DNA of 64,000 nt from Rachycentron canadum. Lineage: Eukaryota; Chordata; Actinopteri; Carangiformes; Rachycentridae. The notes below the pieces were generated by a model, which was given only the letters and a program-made list of their open reading frames with translations, ran no database searches and was not told the DNA's origin. Below, piece after piece: positions 60,401 to 64,000 of this stretch; positions within the stretch are counted from its first letter, which is position 1; every line of letters starts with the position of its first letter. The stretch lies in assembly GCA_038496675.1 (NCBI GenBank), contig CM076660.1, forward strand, positions 3,001,682-3,065,681. The letters are read 5' to 3'. The translations under genes and the position numbers were made by a program.

Positions 60401-61281
60401 GAGAGCGTTTATGTGCTGTGTTGTTGTTGTTAAATATTTTACAACATTTTAGAAGATACTGAACCACTTGTTGTGATGACACTAAACCTTCAACTCAGTC
60501 AGTAATGCACAGGCGACATCATTTTAAATTATTTAGCAAAAGTTTCAGTGAAATATTTATTTCAGTTCAGAGTTTTTATTGCGAGTAATTGGCTCCATTT
60601 AGCCTTTCTAATCGAATTCATCCGTCTGTGTGTGTTTTCGCTGCAGAGTGCATTAGAGAGTCAGGTCCTTGATGAGAGAGGCAAAGCTCAGCGGCTGCAA
60701 ACAGAGCTGGATGTCAGCGAACAGGTTCAGAAGGACTTTGTCAAACTTTCTCAGACTCTTCAGGTAAGAAGGATTCGTCAGTTCGAGAGTGAGATTCGTG
60801 GTCTGCACATGATAAACAGCGATTTGCCCCATTTATGGTCGAATGAAAGCTCTGATGTTGTTGTTTCCTTGGAGAAAAAAAACACATAAATCCATACAAA
60901 TTAAAAACACACACATACAATGAAATATAAACACACAATTCAGGGCTAAGCAAAAAAGCTTTGATGGCTGAAACTTAACCCTGAAGCTGAGAAAATAAAT
61001 GTTCAAACAACTGAAATAAAGAGTGAAAAATGTACAGTAAACATATATATGTGATATTAAATTAAATATATATCTGTATTTTGGACAAAAGCGACACCAT
61101 CCTGTTTGTTTGTGTGTGAGTGTGTCTGTGTGTGTTTGTTTCATTTTCCTCATCGATCGTTGTCTGTCCACGTCTCCAGGTACAGTTGGAGCGGATACGA
61201 CAGGCGGACTCCTTGGATCGAATCAGAGTGATCCTCAACGACACCAACTTGACTGACATCAACCAGCTTCCAGAGACATGA
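32876..61281 (+). CDS. rabep1: Rabaptin-5 (Rab GTPase-binding effector protein 1), complete
   Basis: Eighteen coding exons join in phase: 32876-32921, 36540-36668, 36908-37111, 39897-40057, 41580-41699, 42944-43079, 43445-43623, 45305-45415, 46595-47056, 48054-48158, 48281-48397, 52771-52869, 54060-54200, 55890-56079, 58948-59003, 60025-60123, 60647-60763 and 61180-61281. The product is 857 residues (human about 862). Rabaptin-5 is a largely coiled-coil dimer that binds Rab4 N-terminally and Rab5 C-terminally, carries the exchange factor Rabex-5, and couples to GGA/AP-1 ear domains in early-endosome fusion and recycling. Visible landmarks: FNQKRAKFKELY at about 36-47; ATVSENTKQEAID; HSLD at 374-377 (the mammalian caspase-cleavage region); DFGPLV at 429-434 (the GAE-ear-binding motif); LTKDQE.AIKAMTPEQEETAS; RRCDMCSNYEKQL at 526-538; EEKLKAEILFLKEQIQAEQC; and LTDINQLPET at the C-terminus. 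The Kozak context is AAACCATGG. The poorly conserved parts are the first 15 residues and exon 8. Confidence 0.97.
32922..36539 (+). other. rabep1 intron 1
   Basis: A 3.6 kb first intron with a CpG-rich start (to about 33260), a GTGA tetranucleotide run (33437-33460) and poly-T and poly-A runs near 34730 and 34865. No other gene is seen. Confidence 0.55.
36540..36668 (+). CDS. rabep1: rabep1 coding exon 2
   Basis: The acceptor is CATTTAG|AAGTTCTC and the donor GGAAG|GTACGG. The exon encodes EVLQQRVAALEQERAEF through FNQKRAKFKELYLTRE, the start of the N-terminal coiled coil. Confidence 0.96.
36908..37111 (+). CDS. rabep1: rabep1 coding exon 3
   Basis: The acceptor is GTCTCCAG|AGGAG and the donor AAAG|GTAAAA. 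The exon encodes EELKRQTVALEGAQIELS through ATVSENTKQEAIDQVRSQW to SLQAIMK, in the Rab4-binding N-terminal region of the family. Confidence 0.96.
37800..38090 (+). repeat. L2-like LINE 3' tail fragment
   Basis: A segment with CTTCAAAGCAAATCTTTTCC, GAGCACCTCCTC, TGCACTTATT and an ACTTTGGATGAGAGGATCTG CCAAATGACT end resembles the common fish LINE/SINE tail of the form TTTGGATAAAAGCGTCTGCTAAATG. It is diverged and does not code. Confidence 0.55.
38800..39120 (+). repeat. Degraded LINE 3' fragment
   Basis: The stretch with TAAGGCCAAGTTTGGGCTTG, CCTCCGCACATCT and CTTAAGACGCATTTTTATAA AAAAGCTTTGC resembles the C-terminal end of fish non-LTR retrotransposon ORF2 (LKTHLYKKAF-like). No intact frame remains. 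Confidence 0.5.
39410..39690. repeat. Diverged teleost dispersed repeat
   Basis: CAGTTTTTCAAATGTGAAGATTT followed by weakly similar AT-rich sequence and ATTTGACAGATTAATCATAGTT resembles the family also seen at 11690-11960. Limits are approximate. Confidence 0.35.
39897..40057 (+). CDS. rabep1: rabep1 coding exon 4
   Basis: The acceptor is CTCCCACAG|AAACGG and the donor AAAAAA|GTAGGC. The exon encodes ETVCEYEVQFHQRLEQERAQ through EGQEEENLEDEMKK, with coiled coil continuing. Confidence 0.96.
40730..41095 (+). repeat. Dispersed repeat family R1, plus-oriented copy
   Basis: This copy contains GATTGGGTGGTTCCATCTGT CAATCACACAGTAGCCAC, CTCTAAATGGACCATCATTT and GACTTGAAACTAGAGACTGA, shared with 56935-57200 in the same orientation and with 29870-30095 and 52370-52560 in reverse. 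It has no coding capacity and is likely a non-autonomous element. Confidence 0.8.
41127..41178. repeat. (GA)n microsatellite
   Basis: About 25 uninterrupted GA dinucleotides immediately follow the R1 repeat copy. Confidence 0.97.
41580..41699 (+). CDS. rabep1: rabep1 coding exon 5
   Basis: The acceptor is ATTTCAAG|GCCCAG and the donor TCTAAG|GTCAGT. The exon is 40 codons, AQEDAEKLRSVVMPMEQEIA through RVKELEASK, in phase 0 at both ends. Confidence 0.96.
41700..42943 (+). other. rabep1 intron 5
   Basis: An AT-rich intron of 1.24 kb. Nothing recognisable is seen beyond A-runs near 42508-42530. Confidence 0.55.
42944..43079 (+). CDS. rabep1: rabep1 coding exon 6
   Basis: The acceptor is CTTTTACAG|GTCAAAG and the donor GATG|GTACAG. 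The exon encodes VKELNHVLEAEKSCRTDLEM, YVAVLNTQKSVLQEDAEKLR and KELHD, one of the most conserved Rabaptin-5 segments. Confidence 0.97.
43445..43623 (+). CDS. rabep1: rabep1 coding exon 7
   Basis: The acceptor is CATCTCAG|TCTGTC and the donor GACCAG|GTACAC. The exon encodes VCHKLELERQQHNQLKHTWQ, RANDQFLESQRLLMRDMQRI and a final MKKKDQ. Confidence 0.97.
43624..45304 (+). other. rabep1 introns 6 and 7 region: intron 7
   Basis: Intron 7 contains an A-run followed by a G-run (43697-43715), poly-A at 44960-44985 and a TA microsatellite (45258-45280) just before exon 8. The 365-base intron 6 (43080-43444) shows nothing notable. Confidence 0.55.
45305..45415 (+). CDS. rabep1: rabep1 coding exon 8
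   Basis: The acceptor is CATCCAAG|GAGGAG and the donor GAGGAG|GTACGA. The exon is 37 acidic codons, EEDEKERLSQVKELHEEDGG through LEDLLLGLSVEE. This linker is poorly conserved and shorter than in mammals, which accounts for part of the length difference. Confidence 0.9.
45416..46594 (+). other. rabep1 intron 8
   Basis: An intron of 1.18 kb with a poly-A run at about 46474-46491. No other element is recognised. Confidence 0.5.
46595..47056 (+). CDS. rabep1: rabep1 coding exon 9 (large central exon)
   Basis: The acceptor is TCTTTCAG|CCTCAC and the donor CAAGAG|GTGCAT. The exon is 154 codons, residues 363-516. It includes GSMHSLD (the counterpart of the caspase site region), RRVQSTDSLGSS, KAKSASHLDESDFGPLVGAD (GAE-ear ligand), LTKDQEKAIKAMTPEQEETA and GYRLVSDSEWNLLQQE. 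It is Ser-rich and non-helical in its first half. Confidence 0.97.
47057..48053 (+). other. rabep1 intron 9
   Basis: A 1.0 kb AT-rich intron with no recognised element. Confidence 0.5.
48054..48158 (+). CDS. rabep1: rabep1 coding exon 10
   Basis: The acceptor is CTGTCTCAG|GTGAAA and the donor GATCAG|GTTTGT. The exon encodes VKNAGRKLGRRCDMCSNYEK QLQAIQGQEAETRDQ. The CDMC pair is conserved in Rabaptin-5. Confidence 0.97.
48281..48397 (+). CDS. rabep1: rabep1 coding exon 11
   Basis: The acceptor is TCCTCCAG|GTGAAG and the donor GCTAAG|GTCTGG. The exon encodes VKKLQVMLRQANDQLERTMT and the rest of a coiled coil in the region that binds Rabex-5 in the mammalian protein. Confidence 0.96.
49731..49990. 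repeat. Diverged teleost dispersed repeat
   Basis: The start AGGGCTGCAGCTAACAATTA, then ACTCTTTTGTCTAAAATAGA and ATTATCCATTATTGTC, is the pattern of a fish repeat beginning GGCTGCAACTAA. A second example starts at 58288. Confidence 0.5.
51022..51401. other. Assembly gap (380 N)
   Basis: An unresolved run of N bordered on the right by TA/GATA tandem repeats. The repeat probably caused the gap. Confidence 0.99.
51402..51472. repeat. (GATA)n microsatellite flanked by (TA)n
   Basis: About 12 consecutive GATA units lie between TA runs and abut the assembly gap, so the true array may be longer. Confidence 0.97.
52370..52560 (-). repeat. Dispersed repeat family R1, reverse copy
   Basis: Reverse complement of the R1 core. 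It has ATGGTCTCAGTCTCTAGTTT and a GATCCACCCCTCAC segment that matches the upstream part of the 40730-41095 copy. Confidence 0.75.
52771..52869 (+). CDS. rabep1: rabep1 coding exon 12
   Basis: The acceptor is GTGTTGCAG|GTGTCT and the donor CAGATG|GTGAGC. The exon is 33 codons, VSALIHRVQESETLLSTLQQ through NTQEQM. Confidence 0.95.
52870..54059 (+). other. rabep1 intron 12
   Basis: A 1.2 kb intron. Two related segments (around 53140-53175 and 53520-53560, sharing TTTGCTGACA.GATGGA.CTCT) suggest a small internal duplication. No coding sequence is supported. Confidence 0.5.
54060..54200 (+). CDS. rabep1: rabep1 coding exon 13
   Basis: The acceptor is TTGTTTCAG|GCGGTG and the donor GTGCAA|GTATGT. 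The exon is 47 codons, AVLVKSREQVADELSRLQRD, NESLQGKHRLHVELQQQEDF and QMPITVQ. Confidence 0.96.
54201..55889 (+). other. rabep1 intron 13
   Basis: A 1.7 kb intron containing a long palindromic MITE-like element (55501-55695). Nothing else is recognised. Confidence 0.55.
55501..55695. mobile_element. Palindromic MITE-like element
   Basis: The two halves are inverted copies. CACTATATGCAAAGTAGTTA CCAATA on the left pairs with TATTGGTAACTACTTTGCAT ATAGTG on the right, inner parts GAGGTCCA..AGT pair again, and outer parts GGTGAAA.AATT pair with AATTATTTCACC. The inner GACTTTTGGACC motif resembles Tc1/mariner-derived MITEs of fish. There is no coding capacity. Confidence 0.75.
55890..56079 (+). 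CDS. rabep1: rabep1 coding exon 14
   Basis: The acceptor is CTTCTTCAG|GAGCTA and the donor ATAG|GTGAGA. The exon is 63 codons plus one base. It includes RTSADHMEEKLKAEILFLKE, QIQAEQCLKENLEDTLQLEI and EGCKEEI, which form the conserved C-terminal coiled coil. Confidence 0.97.
56290..56301 (+). CDS. rabep1: Candidate 12-nt cassette microexon of rabep1
   Basis: A pyrimidine-rich tract ending CACTGTCATTCAG is followed by ACATCTTGGAAG and a donor GTATGA. Exon 14 leaves in phase 1 and exon 15 enters in phase 1. Including these 12 bases keeps frame and changes KEEI-ASF to KEEI-DILE-ASF, adding four residues (861 in total). This fits neural-type microexons, but I cannot show it is transcribed. Confidence 0.45.
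56935..57200 (+). repeat. Dispersed repeat family R1, plus-oriented copy
   Basis: The CTGTCAATCACACAGTAGCC, CTCTAAATGGACCATCATTT and TGAGCTAATAAATCAAGT blocks appear in the same order as in 40730-41095. The right end has CCCTGATGGTCATTGGATAC, also seen in the scimp-intron copy. Confidence 0.8.
58288..58500. repeat. Diverged teleost dispersed repeat
   Basis: The start TACGGCTGCAACTAATGATT, then TGAAAATGCCAAACTCAAGG.. TCTCAAACAGCCC and AAACTTGAATATTTAATCTA, matches a widespread fish intron repeat pattern. Confidence 0.5.
58948..59003 (+). CDS. rabep1: rabep1 coding exon 15
   Basis: The acceptor is TTCCCACAG|CTTCTT and the donor GAACAG|GTACTT. The exon encodes ASFSSLKTELERIKAEKEQ, its first codon shared with exon 14. 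Confidence 0.95.
59004..60024 (+). other. rabep1 intron 15
   Basis: A 1.0 kb intron with no recognised element or alternative coding sequence. Confidence 0.5.
60025..60123 (+). CDS. rabep1: rabep1 coding exon 16
   Basis: The acceptor is TTTATGCAG|CTGGAG and the donor GCGAAG|GTCAGC. The exon is 33 codons, LESSLAEKTETLENIQGLRI through KELATAK. Confidence 0.95.
60124..60646 (+). other. rabep1 intron 16
   Basis: A 523-base intron in which I see no recognised element. Confidence 0.5.
60647..60763 (+). CDS. rabep1: rabep1 coding exon 17
   Basis: The acceptor is TTCGCTGCAG|AGTGCA and the donor CTTCAG|GTAAGA. The exon is 39 codons including KAQRLQTELDVSEQVQKDFV and KLSQTLQ, in the C-terminal Rab5-binding region of the family. 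Confidence 0.97.
60764..61179 (+). other. rabep1 intron 17
   Basis: A 416-base intron with a GT-rich stretch (61108-61140) just before the last exon. Confidence 0.5.
61180..61281 (+). CDS. rabep1: rabep1 coding exon 18 (terminal)
   Basis: The acceptor is CGTCTCCAG|GTACAG. The exon encodes VQLERIRQADSLDRIRVILN DTNLTDINQLPET, then TGA at 61279-61281. The C-terminus is almost identical to that of mammalian Rabaptin-5 and forms part of the Rab5-binding coiled coil. Confidence 0.98.
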   Translation, partial: VQLERIRQADSLDRIRVILNDTNLTDINQLPET

Positions 61282-62897
61282 TACCACTGAATGAAAACTG
61301 CCTTCAGTTTCATTCCCCTCTTTCTCTATCACTGGCCCAATAACATTATTGATCTGAACCCTTCCTCCTCCCCATAACCACCGTGGACGAGATTGGAAGG
61401 ACAAGGAACGGGACATGGCGTGAGGCGCTCGTGTCCTTTTGTGTACATTATAAGTCATGGAACACACCGCGGATAGAGTAATGAAGAAGAACACTACTAA
61501 AATAATGTAAATAACTAAATGTCTGACTATGGACGGAGGGAGTGGAAGTCCATCTTTGTGTGGGTCTGTCTGTGTCTCGTTTCTACTGTAGATATGACTG
61601 TGTGTATTAGCTCAACCAAAAAAGGGTTGTCATCTTCTAAAGCACTTTTCATCTGCAACTTATCTCTCCAGGTAAATAGAAAACAAATGGATGCATAACC
61701 TTTCTCCTTCTGTTCTCAAAGCGGTTGATAATCGCTTCCTTGTTCCACTGGCTTGCTCTTTCCCCGTGGTTGCCCCCACCCCGGCCCCACACCCTTATTT
61801 CTGGCTGTTTTTCAGTGGCATTTTCCACCTTGTTCTGGTCACTTCACCCTATGATAAAGACACAATGAAGGATGGAAAATACTTGCACACAACTGGACTG
61901 GGTTAAAGACAAAAAAAAGGAACATAACACACAGCAAGCAATACCCTCCATATTTAAACATCCTCTACCCTTTGCTTTGGTTTTTGCTCTTAATGTCCAA
62001 CAGTCTTGTTTTAAAGCTGCAGAAAACATTGTGAAGAAACATTAGTTTTATGTTTCAACTTCCCACTTTTTTTCTCGATTTGACAAGAAAACACTAGTTA
62101 AGGCAGTTGGTGTCAGGAAAAGAAAGGGTTTGATGGAGTAGAACAAAGGATGGGGTGTCGACATGAACGTGTAAATGGAAAATAACATTTTAATCCACAC
62201 TTTGCTCCTTTTATTAATTCTTTCTTAGTGAAATCCCAAAGCTCTTGAATTACAGTGGCAGCTTTTAAACTATAAGGGAAGTGGCACACTGTCACAAGGT
62301 GTTTCTGTCCTGTCATCTGTCCATGAAAGGTCAGAGGTCAGGTTGAGATGCCAAGGCAGGAGGTGGTAGGGGAACACCTTGTTTAAAGACCCCAGGGTGG
62401 TGGGAAGTTTGGAAAAACCAGCCTCTAAACTAATGAGCCGCCCGGCTGCTCCTTAAGAAGTGACGAGTGGAGTCTGCATCTATATGAATGAGTCACTTCA
62501 TGACTCATTCATCACTACAAAAACATCTGCTATCTGTGAAGCCTCTGATGGATTCAAGTGAAATGAGCTGGGAAGTGTCAGGGTCAGTGACTTAGAAGCA
62601 ATCCGTGAATGATCTGTTTGATATGTGGAGGTGAAAAAAAGGAAACTGGAGACAACCAAGTGATTTGAATTACCCAAAAAACTTCTTCAGAACTGCTCAG
62701 TTTAAAAAGTTTGAATAGATTCGGGAACACCCCCCGGGAAAAGCGACGCAACATTCACGCTGACTCTGTGCAGTGATTTTTTTTAAAAATCCATCACACA
62801 TGCAAAGAGCTGAGTGGCAGAGCATGAACGTCTTCCAGGAGAGACTGTTTGAAAATGTGCTCTGTTGCCTCCGAATTTAAACTACTTTCACATCCTC

Positions 62898-62946
<49 letters not shown>

Positions 62947-63870
62947 ACCAGGATTTCAGTTCTCGTCCTCGAGAACCATGGCAGTTTGAAAGATCTCTAA
63001 ACTCAGACATTGTTGGACACCACATTGTACAAACTGTTCTTTTTGAGCTTAATCCAAAGTGTTTGTGACCAATCAACAAACCAGGCTGTACGATGTGTCG
63101 TCTTACCAAGTGTCCATGTATCTGGTGTCTCTTTAGTCTCAGCGCAATAAATTGCACAACAGGAGAGAGAGGTTTAAATCTTGCCTACTGCCCCAGCTTT
63201 TACTCTTGTGACCAATCGCTGCGACATGTTTGCTGTTTTGGAAAGTTACAAGAATGGTCGTCCAACTCTGTGTTAGATGATCTGACGAGGGCTTTGTCTG
63301 GAGCCTTAACCGATACAAAAAATTTGACAACAGGGCTGCACCTTTTTTTAATTATCCATCTTTAATTCAGGCAGTTTAGGAGTAGGATCTAAACCACAGG
63401 GAGGCAGGGAGAGGCAGGGAAACACAGCAGCTACACTGCGACTTTGGTGCATCAGTGTTTCGAAGTATAAAACTGGGCTGTCCATCCAAGGAATCAATAA
63501 ATGCAGGAATATTCATAGGAAGTCGTATTGGTTGGGATGCGTTTGTGGCTTAACTTAGGCAAACAAAACTCGGGAGGTAGTGCAGCTGCTCAATGCCCAC
63601 ATTTATAGGGTTCAGGCTGCCACTGTTAATCCTGGAGTGCACAGATAAATAGGCTTTTGAGTATTTATAGATAAAAATCCAGACTAGTGAATGAAAAAAT
63701 TTGTCCAAAGTCCCACCAGAGTGATTGCACCAACCGTTGTGAAACATTTTATTTTGCTTTCTAATGTGCAGATTTTTTAGGACCCTGATTAGTAGTCTAA
63801 GTGTTTTCAAACTTCTCAGTATGTGAACCATTTTCCAGGAATTGGCAGCCATGGCGTGCTTTGAATAAAG
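61282..63870 (+). other. rabep1: rabep1 3' UTR and downstream flank
   Basis: No coding sequence follows the stop. AATAAA hexamers at 63146-63151, 63496-63501 and 63864-63869 are candidate polyadenylation signals, which would give a 3' UTR of about 1.9-2.6 kb. Which one is used cannot be told. A CT microsatellite lies at 62898-62945. Confidence 0.5.
62898..62945. repeat. (CT)n microsatellite
   Basis: CT dinucleotides with one TTT interruption, lying in the probable rabep1 3' UTR. Confidence 0.95.
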
Positions 63871-63976
63871 ATTGTGACTCATAGTTCTGCTCTCATTTGA
63901 GATGGTTGTTGGACACATCAGGCTGAAAACATGGTTTGATGGAAAATATGAGGCTGAATGAATTTTCTCCTGTTGA

Positions 63977-64000
63977 AAAAAAAAAAAAAAAAAAAAAAAA
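63977..64000. repeat. Poly-A run at window edge
   Basis: At least 24 A bases run to the end of the window. No AATAAA lies within 30 bases upstream, so it looks like a genomic A-run or a retroposon tail rather than a transcript end. Confidence 0.8.

Noticed and set aside
61150..61494. 114-residue minus-strand frame over the last rabep1 exon
   Set aside because: Shadow of the rabep1 terminal exon and 3' UTR.

Overview
This is a stretch of vertebrate, almost certainly teleost (bony fish), nuclear DNA. Short exons with GT-AG boundaries sit in long AT-rich introns. The window has CpG-rich first-exon regions, microsatellites, Tc1-like and BED-finger transposon relics and several fish-type dispersed repeats. 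It contains no bacterial, viral or organellar gene. There is one 380-base assembly gap (51022-51401).

Three protein-coding genes can be assembled by reading through splice sites in phase. (1) Minus strand, 826-17100: the first three coding exons (126 residues) of a VPS37-family ESCRT-I subunit, most like VPS37D. The remaining exons lie beyond base 1. (2) Minus strand, 24533-30918 with a probable 5' non-coding exon near 31717: a 243-residue single-pass adaptor that I identify as SCIMP. The evidence is its membrane segment, the LSRRG juxtamembrane stretch, a YENL site, terminal YDD motifs and its divergent position beside rabep1. Its tail carries 17 in-frame copies of a 7-residue tyrosine repeat. 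(3) Plus strand, 32876-61281: a complete 18-exon gene for Rabaptin-5 (RABEP1), 857 residues, ending in the family's conserved NQLPET. A candidate 12-base in-frame microexon lies in intron 14.

Layout: 1-17300 is vps37 with very large introns containing a BED zinc-finger relic, a perfect-looking hairpin and repeats. 17300-24500 is repeat-rich intergenic DNA with duplicated blocks and a dead Tc1-like transposase. 24500-31850 is scimp. 31850-32875 is the divergent scimp/rabep1 promoter interval. 32876-61281 is rabep1. 61282-64000 is rabep1 3' UTR and flank.

VPS37 (ESCRT-I sorting) and Rabaptin-5 (Rab5/Rab4 effector bound to Rabex-5) both act on endosomes. SCIMP is a plasma-membrane/microdomain scaffold for Src-family kinase signalling in immune cells. 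Nothing in the sequence shows joint regulation. The most unusual feature is the expanded SCIMP tyrosine array. I see no wholly new multi-gene system.
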